DNA from: Siderastrea siderea
Taxonomy: Eukaryota > Cnidaria > Anthozoa > Scleractinia > Rhizangiidae
Direction of reading: 5' to 3'
DNA length: 64,000 nt
Assembly: GCA_964030785.1 (NCBI GenBank)
Contig: OZ034977.1
Coordinates: 29,198,652-29,262,651 of the forward strand
Positions 34,810-46,386 of this stretch are shown piece after piece. The notes beneath the pieces are model-generated. The model was given only the letters and a program-made list of their open reading frames with translations. It made no database searches and was not told the origin of the DNA. Each line of letters begins with the position of its first letter. Position 1 is the stretch's first letter. The translations under genes and the position numbers were made by a program.

Positions 34810-35534
34810 CGAGAGTCGTTTGGTACTCTTGGAGTCGTGCACTCTCCAAGAATCTTCTCAAATTTTAACTAGATTCAATAGAAGTTCATACTCTCGGCTT
34901 TTTTTAGCCTCTGGCTCTCACGAACTCATATTAAATTCTTGTCCTCATATGGCGAAAGCTTTTAAAAACATCTAAGACATTCTTTGTAGCATAAAATCAT
35001 TAACTTATGATCCATTTCTAAGCTATTTACACCTTTTTTTTGGGTACAACCATGTACAATTCATATTTTGTTTTTGTTGTTTGCATACCCGACCTCTATA
35101 ACGCTGTCTGAAATTAGAAATGAAATTTATTCAAATTCTAAAAAAAAATTCATGGCAAATTTTTGTTCCACCTACAGAGTCCAGAGGAGTTCTATTCGAT
35201 CGCGATCGTTCAAGACTCTTCGAATTAAATTTTTTAGTGTCTCACCTTGTTTACAGGATATCCTTGCTTTGTAACAAAAAAATCTCAAACGGAAGTTTGT
35301 GAATCTGGACCACTTTCTGTTTCCCTATCCTTCGATCTTAGTGTCGTTCGCAGGTCTTCGTACAGTCCTAGTACGGCTTCCACCATGTTTAAAATACAGT
35401 GAACAAACGCTCAAACCCGGGCGCAGTAACAGTTACCCGATAGGCAATAATGTTTCTTCACTTTCCGAAAGAGGCAGGCCCCTACAGTAATTTGGCCCGC
35501 GGTATGTATTTCTTGTAACACATGGAAAACGTTA
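34810..35534. other. 3' flank of the membrane-protein gene; nothing recognised
   Basis: AT-rich sequence that should contain the 3' untranslated region. No clear AATAAA poly(A) signal was seen close to the stop, so the transcript end is unresolved. Confidence 0.4.
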
Positions 35535-36474
35535 GTCTCCTACGCAGCCGTTTTTAGTGGCGTCACGCAACGCTCCCCCCACAAACGGCTGCTGAAAACT
35601 GAACTACATTCCTTTCCCGACCTTCAGCCAATCACAGCTCTGGTTCTAGAATTCAGAACCAGCGCGCGCCAACTGCTCTGTTAGGAGACTCGTCCAATCA
35701 CAGCTTGTGTTTTATCGGTGACTCACGTGTACGTGGCAAACGCAAATCAAGATGTTGATTTGGGAAGGCATTCAATACGAGACGATACGGATGATTTCCA
35801 ATTGGCGATAACAGACCAGGAAAGTACACAAGAGGCCTCGCAATATCAGAGAAGGGCTGACTGTTAGAATCAGAAGAAGTACAAGTGGTAGAGGTGCTAG
35901 CTTCTGTTCCGAATCGCAGCGATTTCAAAGCTTTCGCTCAAGGGTTTCCAGGACTGACGAGAAGCAGTGCCTTGTCGGGCTTTCCATCTTCAGATCGCAG
36001 CAGCCGTTTAGCTCTAGTGGGTTTCTCTCTGGCTTTGAAGGCCTCCTCGATTTCCTGTTTGACTTCTTGTAAATTATCAGCAGCCCTGCTTATAATACAG
36101 CAAACGCGCTTGCAAATAAACAAATCAGAGTTATCGGAGCAGTTAACATTGATATTTGCAGCGGACTGGATAATTGCTGCGCAATTTGCAGCATTTTTCC
36201 CGAAAATGAAGGTTTTTTCATTCACCGTACAAAGTGAAGAACACGTAAAACACTTTGAACCGCTTCCTACAAATTTCTTCGGTGTTTCAGCCATCCGAAA
36301 CGGAATATCTGGCACATCGCCCGAAAACTAACGTCATTGTCAACTTGCCGAGACGTGATTGGTTGTTTCGATTTACTGCAAACACAAAGGGAAAGGAATG
36401 CGGTTCAGTTTTCAGCGGCCGTTTGTGGGGGGGGAGTGTTGCGTGACGCCACTAAAAACGGCTGCGTAGGAGAC
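35535..36474. mobile_element. TA-flanked TIR DNA transposon with CxxC ORF (second family)
   Basis: The ends GTCTCCTACGCAGCCGTTTT and AAAACGGCTGCGTAGGAGAC are inverted, with TA on both sides (35533-35534 and 36475-36476). The inverted repeats extend about 70 bp, through GGCGTCACGCAACGCTCC and a C/G run to GCTGAAAACTGAAC. The internal minus-strand ORF (36315-35698) has the same layout as the ORF of the 8899-10432 element. No catalytic transposase domain is visible. Confidence 0.7.
35698..36315 (-). pseudogene. CxxC/coiled-coil ORF with one in-frame stop
   Basis: Starting at either of two Met codons (36315 or 36294), it encodes CFTCSSLCTVNEKTFIFGKN, then AIIQSAANINVNCSDNSDLF and ICKRVCC, followed by a helical, charged part (LQEVKQEIEEAFKAREKPTR). 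From the first Met, C22/C25 and C68/C72 form a plausible four-ligand zinc module. A TGA (about 35938-35940) interrupts the frame after SPGNP. The same frame continues with AKALKSLRFGTEASTSTTCT and a Ser/Pro-rich tail to 35698. Either one point mutation killed it or the stop is read through. The function is not known. Confidence 0.5.
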
Positions 36475-36594
36475 TAGAGAAACGTAGAAGACAGGTCAAA
36501 GAGAACTTATACGATCAAATAGAACTCCTCTGAATCCTGTGTTACACTGAGCTCTTTAATATATCACAGCTTTTTGCTTAATATTATTCTCAGT

Positions 36595-37108
36595 TCAGTA
36601 CGCAGTGCACCTATACGGACACCTCAAGGAATGGCGCAAAAATCCACATTGGTCCTTTTCTTGCTGTCTGGCTTTGCTTCTTCCTCTCATCAATTTGCCG
36701 GGGGAAATTACTGGTTTGGTTGGAACGAACATCACTAACACGCAGCTGGACACAGGGCAGTTTGAAATGCAAACTGTTGTTGGTGCCGTGAAAGATAGTG
36801 GTGTTATTGATGTCGCTCTTGATGATGAAGAACAAGATGATGACAATCAAGCAGAAGACCAGGAAGAAGATTGTAAAGAGGCTCAGCTACAAAATGGAGA
36901 GAATGAGGCGTCCTCCTTTCACGAAGCCTTGAAGGACAGTGGGGCTATTGACGACACTCGTGAACAGGGTGAACAAGGCGAAGGCATGTGCCACGACGTG
37001 GGGTACAACGACAGAAAGTGCCACCAAGCGACGCAAACAAAGTTATTGGCGAAAACCTCCATCAAAGACGTCGATGACGAAGGGCCTAAAAAAGAGACAC
37101 GCTTCTGA
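36595..37108 (+). pseudogene. possible secreted acidic protein with a frame break
   Basis: After an acceptor (TATTATTCTCAG at 36594) an ATG at 36631 opens MAQKSTLVLFLLSGFASSSH, a typical signal peptide, but that frame stops after 35 codons. The +1 frame takes over at the end of the signal peptide and runs INLPGEITGLVGTNITNTQL onward to TGA at 37106-37108. It contains two acidic repeats built on KDSG(V/A)ID (about 36792 and 36928) with Asp/Glu-rich tails, then CHDVGYNDRKCHQ. A donor-like CCCCG/GTGAGT follows the stop. A one-base indel would explain the structure. I do not recognise the family; a matrix or propeptide role is speculation. Confidence 0.4.
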
Positions 37109-38230
37109 TCCCCGGTGAGTACAACAGCAAACAAATAGCCAGTAAATCTATAGTCAAGCCAGGTTTTCACTGAAACGTACATATTTAAACAGGGATTTCC
37201 GTACTAAGCGAGTTAGGCTTTGAAACAACAAAAAATGTACAGGTTGGGACCAAGAAAACTGTCCATAACAAGGATATGCCCTCATTACGCGGGAGTCCGT
37301 AAAACGAGGCCCGGTTAAACTGCTTAACTCCGAACACCTTGTTATCAGGGCTACGTGTTCTAACTTTAAAATTATAATTCACTGGTGCCCAAGGGGGAAT
37401 TTGCTACTCAGGGGTTCATTTGAGCCCCGCTCTGCTAAACTCTTCGAAGAACAAAAAAGTGGAGAGAGGGCGATGAAAATAGCACAGAAAATTTGAGGCT
37501 TCTGACCTTTAAGTGGGAATTAAAAATCCGTTCTGATAAAATAAAATAAAATACAATTTTAAGTGTCTGCGTATTCAGCCCTGCAGTTAATTGGACACAC
37601 TAAATAAGAAACATTAAAATTGCAATTATTAAAAAACAGCCCAAATTATCACCAAAACTAATAAGAAGACATTGGTTTTATACTGTTTATAATACCTAAA
37701 AAAGCACAATATCATTTACATCTACATAGGTCACAGCAGTTACTACTGTAATTATCACTTAACAGTCCTCTGTATGTCTTGTTTTCTAATGTGACTTTTG
37801 GATGTTTGGAGGCTAGCCAGCTAGCTAGTTCATTTTGACCAGATATAAGGACCTAATTAAAATTCTTAGTACGGTGTGAAACCTGGAATGGAATCGTTTT
37901 TCCTTAGAAAGTAATAGGCATGTTCGCCGTTCTTTCTGAACCACAAGCGAATAAATGAATAAATAACTGAATAGTTAATCTTTATTGGGAGTTTTTCTGT
38001 CTCTATAACAAATCATAGTACACTTTTCCTTCTTCAGGACATGATAAACAAGAATCGCTAAAATACAAAATCTTGTTAGTCAGAAGTATGTTTGACTACC
38101 CAAATATCAACTCTTCCCCTTTATTTGCCAGGTGACTGACTCCAGCATCAGATAGGATTGTTGCTCAAAGGAGAAACCAGTACCACAGGAATGTAACCAC
38201 AGGCTTCCTTAGTCATGCAAACGAAAATAT
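37109..38230. other. no recognisable gene
   Basis: AT-rich sequence following the donor-like site at about 37115. No further exon of the acidic ORF could be identified. Confidence 0.4.
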
Positions 38231-38234
38231 TTAA

Positions 38235-38960
38235 CTGATATTTATCATATTTAACTTTTTGTGCCTGCTGTAGAAGAAATATGTAGAATGTTTGTAGGTT
38301 TCGGTAATTTTCGTAGAATGCAAAAGCAGGAAAGTAATTACCTTTGTATGCATATTTATCCGTTATGTCTGCTTTAAAAGAAATAATTATACGTAGAATT
38401 TTTCTAGGGTTCGGTAATTTTGGTAAAAGACAAAAGCAACAACAGTCTGAAACATCATTTTTGAAGAAGGATTTCGGTCATAACTTGTGCCTCCATGCCT
38501 TTAAGAGATACGTAGATGTTTCCCTGGGTTTCTGTAATTTTGGTTAAGGGCAAAAGCGGGAAACTAATCATCCCTATTACTCATTTTATGCATATTTTTC
38601 AATTGGAAAAAAATATCAATCATTAATATCTGCTTTAAAAGGGATTTTAGTCATATAGAATTTTTCTAGACTTCTCTGTAATTTTGTTAAAAAGGTAAAA
38701 GCAGCAACAGTCTTACGTCTTGGTTTCAATCATATTTATCATAATTGTGCCTGCTTTAAAAGAAATAAATTTTACACTTTCTGTAGGTTTCGGTAATCTT
38801 GGTAAAAGGCAAAAGCAGGAAATATTAACCCGCTGTATCCCTTTAACATATGTTAACCATTTCGAAAAAATATTTATCCCTTGTACCTGCTGTAAGAATG
38901 TAGACAATTTTAATAGGTTGTGTTTAAGATTTGGTAAAATTTAACAGCAGGAATAATAAA
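38235..38960 (+). repeat. degenerate 110-140-bp tandem array
   Basis: Six units are anchored on TTTCGGTAATTTTGGTAAAA-like cores at about 38301, 38411, 38531, 38673, 38790 and 38916, preceded by CCTGCTTTAAAAGAAATA-like segments. In two units the core translates GFG-N-F/L-GKRQKQ; another reads GFGNFRRMQKQ; the rest are stopped or shifted. Units differ by many substitutions, so the array is old. Confidence 0.65.
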
Positions 38961-40060
38961 CATGTCTTAAAATATACTACCGTTTGAAACTCCTGTTAAA
39001 AAGAAATTTGTACTATGCTGCAGATTTCTCAATCGCCATTCTTATACCCCCCCTCCCCCCTGCCATTCATCCCCCACATCCAGAAGACAGAGACTCGGGA
39101 AAAAATATCCCACTTCCCTTTCGGTACATCTTATGGCGGGTTCAGCGGCTTCGAGCCAACCTGTATGTTCTTTGTATTTTTAATACTATAAAGATCCAAA
39201 AGTGACAACCCTCGTTACTTTTGCATTTAGCAACCATTGGCTTATATATAGCTATTTAGCAACATTCTTTGTCAGCTAGAGGGGCTAATGGACGTCCTGA
39301 TGATTTCTTATCGTAGGCAATTAACAAAAACGGGTTTGTCGGCTGATGGTTAACCCCATTTTTTTAAAGCGTTAGAATCATTGAGAAACCAGGAGGGAGT
39401 GATGAACTTAGGCCTGGGCACTAGTGCCGGTATTGGCGAACGAAAGTCCGAGGTGCCTGGCCATCGTGACATCTGCCCGGGAAATTCAAAGGAAAGTTAA
39501 CAAATGGCTTACTCGCAAATGTTTACAGTCCAGTTTCTCAAAAAGAACAGATCAAAACAATGAAAGAACAAAAGGTATGCTGCATGCTATAACATAAAAA
39601 GTATTCTTAACACAATTTGGTCCTCAAAACAAATAACAAATTGGCGATAAGACTCAAAAGATTTCACGAACGCTTTGGTCGATCAATTGAAATCGTGATC
39701 AAGATCACCTTTCAAAAGCTCTATCTCACAAACCCTAAGATGTGTCGCTTGGAGACAAAAGCAGAACTTTTATATGTATAAACTCTTTCTAATTTTAGAA
39801 AAATAAAATTGTGTACTAGAATGGTCCTCGGTTTGATTGTTTTAAAATTAATTAATCTTTGAAAATCAAATGACAGGAGCAATTCAATTTATTTGCGAAA
39901 CGGTCATCTTCATCGTCAGTTGTGGATCAAGTAGACGGTCAAACTCTTTCTATAACACTCAAAACGAATACAAATATCCCATTGTATTTGTACTCCAGAA
40001 GACCGGTTTGACAGGTTTTCTACAAATGTCACGTCAGGCTTTAGGCTTACAAGGTGAACG
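38961..40060. other. no recognisable gene
   Basis: Nothing identified beyond short C runs near 39045-39062. Confidence 0.4.
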
Positions 40061-40274
40061 ATGAAAAATGGCCGAAGCGCTCCTTTTTTTCCCGAAGAAA
40101 ACAATGAATGCTTACCAAATTTTGAGGTTTTTAACGAAAACGAGTTCCTAGAGACAAGCAATGATCTAGATGACAGTGAAATTTCGTTCTTTATTAAAGA
40201 AAATCGAAACGGGAATAAAACAAAAAAGACAAAAACTGACCTCAATGTATGGAAACGATGGCTTTCGTTACTTT
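40061..40274 (+). pseudogene. fragment resembling the N-terminal part of Crypton/DUF3504-type tyrosine recombinase proteins
   Basis: The frame starts MKNGRSAPFFPEENNECLPN and leads to EISFFIKENRNGNKTKKTKT and DLNVWKRWLS. The (N)xNTKKKTxxDLxxW-like motif precedes the recombinase domain in Crypton-derived proteins that are abundant in corals. The frame runs straight into a MITE (40277-40639) and no recombinase domain with its catalytic R-H-R-Y residues follows, so this is a truncated fragment. Confidence 0.4.
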
Positions 40275-40276
40275 TA

Positions 40277-40639
40277 GTGGTTTCGCGTACTATATAGCGG
40301 AAAACTGTCTAAATGCATGCGCAAAAATGACGAATTTCATTAACTGTACAAAGTTTAGCAATGACAAGACTTAACAATAACAATAACTAAAAGCCCGCTC
40401 ACAACAATAACTAAAAGCTAACCGTCGTAGAATCAGTGCCTAACCCTAAAAAGTGTAGATGAGTTCTTAGGCCTAATCACTATCGGTCAGTGCTTAACCC
40501 TAAATATATACTGTAGATGAGTGTTTAACCGTTGTCATTTTGTTTTTGTCGTAATAAACTCGCGTCATCAAATTTGTCACTCTTCATTTTTGCGCGTGCA
40601 TTTAGACAGTTTTTCGCTATATATAGCGCGCTAAACCAC
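40277..40639. mobile_element. TIR MITE, TA-flanked
   Basis: The termini GTGGTTTCGCGTACTATATA and TATATAGCGCGCTAAACCAC are inverted copies extending about 55 bp (AAAACTGTCTAAATGC and TGCGCAAAAATGA arms). TA flanks both sides. The inner part repeats TGCTTAACCCTAAA-type words. It is non-coding. Confidence 0.7.
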
Positions 40640-41889
40640 TAAGGCCCAGTTCAGACGCCGTACCTCTCATGTGCCGTACCAAGTCTCTAGTTGGAGTGCT
40701 GTTCAGTGGAATTTTTTATAATTAAAAAAAATGACTTTTTCCATATAACAAGTTCTACTGAATAACTTTTTGCCATACCGTTAGAGAAGTTAAAGAACTT
40801 AGGGAGCTTTCCAAAAATGTAATAAAAAGGGTAGGTCACCGACTTCGTTTTTCAGATAAATGGCAAAAACTGAAATTTGGAGGTTCTTCTTGTGGACCTT
40901 TAGCGTTGTCATGATAAAGATTATGACGTCAAAACCAGCCTTAAAGTATTGCCCGACAAAAGAGTTGTCAAGGTATTTATAGTTTACCCACATGGTTGGA
41001 AACATTTCTTTGTAATCTTTCCTAGTTTCAAAAGGATTATAACAATTAAAAAAAACCCTTTGTAGCCACCTTAAACGAAAGTATAAAAAAGATATCCGCC
41101 ATTTTGACCTCCCCGGATGTAGCCACCTCTGTAGCCACCCCTTCTGAAACCAGGCCTGGATTCGAAGCTCTTTCCAGTCTTTTTTGTCCCTCCCAAATTA
41201 AAATATGGCGGACGTGAATGTTTTTACTATCTTTGGTCAAGGTTTGCCGCATGGTTTTCAAGTCAAACAATGAGTGCTTCCATTGCTCCTCCAAAAGCGG
41301 AGTTTTTCTCTGTCAAAAGTGGGACGTAGTCGCTTTTCGACTTTGCCATGGATTTTCAAATTCACCATACCGCCTTTGGTAGACAATCCCAGGGGTAGAC
41401 TTGCACGAAGTCGCCCTCTCTTAGGATCCCGAAATACGTCACGAAGCGACGAGCAAGAGCGACGAAGTCGCGAGAGGGCGACTTATACCACTTGAAGGAT
41501 CTTTAATCGCGTTTCCTACCAAAAGCAAAAGCTATCAATTATCAAGGGGCGGTCCTCATGTGAGCGCGTGACTTTACTAGCGGGTGTCAAGTTTCAGGAC
41601 TACTTCTTTGTGATGGCTGAAGTAGCGCGGTCAACTCCGACCAAAGCTATCACGCGATTTGCCAGTGAATTTAATTGGAGATGGACGTTGTGACAGTCCT
41701 GGCCACAGTGCCAATACTGTACCTACACTATGACGATTGATGAAGGAAAATTTTTCTATAATAGTTTAGCACAGGTAACGAAGTGACGTCATCTAATGCA
41801 ATGGAGAAGGAAGGGTTTGAGCACTGCCTGGCAGGGCTGCAAGCCGAAGATGTTAGTAAGAATTAGTTGAATTGCCACGGAACGCCACA
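40640..41889. other. repeat-rich, no gene; one 95-bp foldback
   Basis: At about 41396-41490 GTCGCCCTCTC pairs with GAGAGGGCGAC, forming a small hairpin element. Other frames here are not recognisable. Confidence 0.45.
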
Positions 41890-42634
41890 CTTATCTAATT
41901 AAGCACTAATGGGTTGTAAAACAGCTTACCAAAAAAGCGAAAGTCAAAGGCTGTGAAAACCTCTTTCCCTGGAAAAGGTCGTATCGAATCACCTCTGGTG
42001 GTGTTCTGCAACATGTGATGGCAATGCAGATGTACTTTGGGAAAAGTGGAAGTCGATTCTCCACCAAGTAACAAACAAGCACAAGTGGCGTGGCTGCAAT
42101 CACTGTCCCGAGTGCTGTCACCCAAGGCCGACACCTGCTGCCGCTCAAAAGAAGAAATAGTTGAAGCCCAGCACGTTCCCCTGCCTACATTGCTCTTGAA
42201 GAAGTGGTGTTGAACAAAAAGTTTCTGAAGGATATTGAGAAGCTTACAGAGTTCTGCCGTACAGGAGAGGTTGAGGTGTACCATTCGGAATAGCTGAAAT
42301 ACTGCCCCAAGCGAAAGCACTTTTCCCACAAAGGCATGCTAGCACGCACACAACTCACAGCCCTGGCCCACAATGCTAACGCTGGATGGAAGCACGCAGT
42401 GGTGCAATCTAGGATATGCAGTAGGGAAGCCAGCTACAAAGTCAGCTTTCCCAAGACTCAAAAACAGAACTCAAAAACGCAAAAACGTTTAATGGCTGAT
42501 GTTGTAACGGATTGCCACAGAGGAGGAGTGGATCATGAGCCAGAGGCAGTAAACCTCCCAAAGAACATTCCACGGACTGTTGCGGCGAGCAAGCAAGAGC
42601 TTGTCGAAGCACACCGGTCTAGGTTTAATCGATG
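41890..42634 (+). pseudogene. decayed transposon-derived protein
   Basis: With frame changes, the plus strand reads LWWCSATCDGNADVLWEKWK (about 41995-42055), SILHQVTNKHKWRGCNHCPE with CCHP, then HKGMLARTQLTALAHNANAG (42328 on) and YKVSFPKTQKQ. I recognise this arrangement from a large family of repeated proteins in coral genomes, but I cannot name the superfamily. Several stops and indels make it a pseudogene. Confidence 0.45.
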
Positions 42635-44379
42635 AGTGCACACTCTAAGTATTGGTGAAGTGACCATTTTGTTGCCTGGTTATTCAGTAGCCAGGAAAAG
42701 GTAATCCAGGATTTAAAGTTATGTGAGAATTTATTTTCTCTTGTTCAGGGGAAATACTTGAAAAATCTACTTTTAGACTTCAGGTAAAGACACAAGAAGG
42801 AAATTGAAGTACCAAAACCTCTTGAAGAGGTCTCCCTTGATTGGCTTGTTTACTTGATCCAGGGCCAGTAATAATCCTGGATTACCTAACCATGTTTTGA
42901 ACTACTCAGCTAAGAGCAATTTGTACAAACAAAGCTTTTAATCTTTGGGTGGTCAATTATACAGTCACTGACCACTAGTACACTTAAAATAATATATGGC
43001 ATTTGGGGCTTTTATCCTCTTGCACCCTCCTACGTTTGTTTACAACCCACTGGATTCACAGAAGGGAAAAACATTACAGATGCACACATTAACATTTTAT
43101 ATCTAAGGCTAAGGAGAGCTGAGAAGTTTTTTTTTGGTTGTTTGTTTGCTTATAACATCAATATTTCATAGAGGGGACCTCTACGTAATCTGGGAGTAAA
43201 AGGCTTGAACTGTCTCCCAACTGTACTTCAGTTGTGTGGAGCCAAGTTGGCCAAAAACTGTGGAGCTTAAAAGTATTACTGCAGAGGGAACCAAATATAA
43301 ATTGATGTGACATAGGATATCCTTCAGGGGTTGCAGTCTGTGTATTTAGGCTTCCTAAGATACCAATAATAATGAACACTTTTTAAATAGTGCCCATTCC
43401 TACAAGAACTATCCTGATATCCTTAAGGATGCAGAGACATAAACATTTAGATGAGCATCCTTGTCACTTTTATATTTGTCTCTCTTACTTATGAACAATA
43501 CAAGAAACTAAAATAAATAGAAAAGCTCAATACTTCATGACAAAACAAAGTAATTGCTTTCAGGCTATTGTCGTGCACACTGGCACCCAGATCGCTCTCC
43601 AAGTTTCAGACTCGTCATCAATTTTAAGCCGGAATATTTACTATGAACCTGTTCACATGCCTTTGATTAATCTATAAAAAAGAGGCATTTTGAAGGATAC
43701 TTAAAGATAATAGTGGAGGGTAGGAATTGAATATTATTAATAAGGAAATGAGATAGTACAGTCTCAGTATGCTATAAACCTACTCTAGTGATACTGTGGT
43801 CGAAAGTCTTTACGCTATGAGTAATGAATACATATATATTTTTTGTGTGGTATATACTACAAAAACCCTTCCTCGTATTTTTTGTGACTGGGTATGGATA
43901 TTCACTTAGCCGCCCCCAGGTTAATTATTCACCACTTGTCAAAAAAAAAATTGGACAAATTCTATTAATAATTACTCATCAGGAATTTGAAACTATCCCT
44001 CAAATAAAAAATCCTCCTCCAGCCCTGGAGGGGGAAAGTGGGCCCCAATACAACAAATTGTACAGGAGGGCAACGGCACCCTAATTTCCTTGCCAGTAAC
44101 TCCCCAGCGTACAAGTTGGCGGTACTAGGCCCGTAACCCACAGGCCCCAAAGGTCCACATTTTGATACTCAATGTCCAAGCTAAGGAGTATAGACGGTTA
44201 AACTGAAGGATCCTAGCAAATCTTTAAAACATAACAGTGATAGTTAAACAAAACCAAACAGTGGGAATAGCAGTAATGTATTCACTGGCAAACTAAAACC
44301 AGCTGCATTCTAGTAGCCTCAGCCACCCAGAACATTTCAATAAGCGCAAGGATCGATCTCACGATTTGTGTCAGACACG

Positions 44380-44414
<35 letters not shown>

Positions 44415-44955
44415 TGAGCGCATGAACGTCCGAAGATGCAAAATAATTTTTGGGTAATACCTTATGGGTAGGAGAGAACAGGAAAATAGAAAGAGGAAGG
44501 CTGCTGAAGCTAAATCTTGCCAGTCTCTCGCTACATCGATCAGTAAAGTGCCCATATCAAGAGCCATCAAACACTGACAATGACAGTGGAGTCTGCGACG
44601 ACAGCCTGCTGAGACCACCGCTTCAGGTCTATCTTAGTTAACTACAGTTTTTTTGAAGGTAAATCACGCTTATTTTCGCGATGTCCACCAGTCTTGATCC
44701 CAGTATTATGCTCTGAGATTAACTCGCTATTCCTCAATATGAAACAAAATTACATCGCTTAATGAAGAGCCGGTAAGGGAACACAGAGAAACAATTCGGA
44801 GAGCGACTGGGGGGAGGGTTAACCTAAAGCGGCACCTTCTGGAAATCCACAGGTACCCCAAACCATCAAAATAGAATTTTTCGAGTCACAAAGAGAGAAA
44901 ATACAATTCATGTTTCTACTGGTCTCTTATCGTCATTTCCTGATGTCAATATTCT
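42635..44955. other. no recognisable gene
   Basis: Mostly AT-rich. Short frames (for example 43158-43379 and 43824-44084) have no recognisable content. Confidence 0.4.
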
Positions 44956-44985
44956 ATGAGAAGCCGATGTGTGCTTTCTTAACAA

Positions 44986-45770
44986 TTGCGCCCTGTTAAT
45001 AAAATTGTAGAGACTGCGCAAGCTCCAGTACGTGACAATACTGATGGCAATCTAACGCGACATCACTTAGAACGAGTGAAGCAACAAGAAATAAATGACA
45101 TCGGGAAGATTTCGACGACCTCTGAGGAATTTGGTTCTTCCGCAAATAAGCTGCCGTTCAGAAACATCACTTGCCGGTCAGAAATATCACTTAATTTTGT
45201 GCAATCGATTAACTACAAGTTTCCAACGCTATTTCTTCATCCGTGCCGAAGAGTGTTTCAGTCACGATACCTCAGTGAGTACCCATGGATGGTCTACAGC
45301 CCTTCAGCTGATAGAATATTCTGTAAACATTGTGCTTTGATGATACTTATGCATTGCAGGAAAGATAAGGGCGCTTTTGTTAACAAGCCTTTCATAAACT
45401 GGCGTAAGCTTCAAGAAAAGGCAAAAAGACATGAGCAAATACAGTACCTTCACGACGCAATGATCGGATCGCCACCGAATCCTTCCTTAATTCTGTTGAA
45501 AACTCAGAGCAAAACGTGAACAACCGATTAGACGACGAGAAGAGGAAGAATATTATCAGAAATAGGTACATCGATGAACGTGTTTCAGAAGCCATCCTTG
45601 TTCTGTGGTTGACAGTGCATTGTCCTGCGTGGAGATAACAAAGTCTTGAACGGTGAGAGTCGTGGGAATACAAGCAACTTCTTAGTAGCTCTGCAGATGA
45701 TATCTTACCACGACAACATTTGCATGGGCCAAGAAAGACTGTCGCCCTAGCACTAATGCACATCCATCAT
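44986..45770 (+). pseudogene. hAT-type transposase / TTF zinc-finger pseudogene
   Basis: The 177-codon frame contains FQSRYLSEYPWMVYSPSADR, then IFCKHCALMI and VNKPFINWRKLQEKAKRHEQ. This is the TTF-type zinc finger found at the N-terminus of hAT transposases and ZMYM1-like proteins. After a frameshift near 45500 the continuation reads VENSEQNVNNRLDDEKRKNI, then IVLRGDNKVLNGESRGNTSN and FLVALQM, again typical of that family, before decaying. The catalytic core and dimerisation domain are absent. Confidence 0.75.
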
Positions 45771-46072
45771 CAAGTTAAAATTGATTTGGATAAGGTGGTT
45801 TATCTTTTTGCCACCGAACACCCACGGAGGCTGGAGCTCGGGACAGTCCTGAAGGATTAGTCCCGCAGTATTTTGATGTTTCATTTTACATCGTAAATTA
45901 GTCGTTTGTAACTTAATCTAACCAATTTTATTCGAAAAATGTAATATTCAGTTCCTACCCTATACTTTGCCGTTACAATTTCTCATGTATTGCTACTTTC
46001 CTGAATAAACGGATCAGACAAGAAAAAGTACATTTCGGTAGTTCGGTCCACTTTGGCCTCGTTAGCACCACT

Positions 46073-46090
46073 CCCCCCCCCCCCCCCCCC
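46073..46090. repeat. poly-C tract
   Basis: Eighteen consecutive C at the point where the similarity of the P2RX7-C-like exon has given way to other repeat sequence. Confidence 0.9.
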
Positions 46091-46178
46091 ACATAAAATC
46101 CTGGTTACGGGCCTGGGTATGCAACATGTCTGTTAAGTTTGTGATCTGGAACATCATAGGATTGGTAATATTCAAGTG

Positions 46179-46386
46179 TTGTTTATATTGATACCAGGCT
46201 GCCTGTAATACCCATCTGTTGAGACATACAGCTTGAAAACCTGGTTGCTCAGTGATCCAAGATGGTGGTTGCTCACTTTCACCCACTTCCACAGCCTCTT
46301 TATTCTTTGCCACAATGTGTGGAAACTCTAAGCAACACTGGCATTCAGCTGTTGTTGACAATCGCTGACAATTTTCACATGTGCAC
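46179..46386 (-). CDS. P2X7-C-terminal-like zinc domain, truncated last exon
   Basis: Entering through an acceptor (TTTACTCAG) at 46387, the exon encodes CTCENCQRLSTTAECQCCLE, then QPPSWITEQPGFQAVCLNRW and VLQAAWYQYKQ. The cysteine pattern and ITExPGFxxVCLNxxVLxxAxxxY motif match the P2RX7 C-terminal domain that occurs in many free-standing cnidarian proteins. It joins in phase to the exon ending at 46828, making the codon for Trp (NLDWCTC). After WYQYKQ the family resemblance ends and unrelated repeat sequence follows, so the domain is truncated. Confidence 0.7.

Noticed and set aside
36631..36738. Complete 35-residue secreted peptide gene ending at the first stop
   Set aside because: The longer acidic frame directly overlapping makes a frame break in a larger gene more likely than a free-standing 15-residue mature peptide; kept only as part of that entry.
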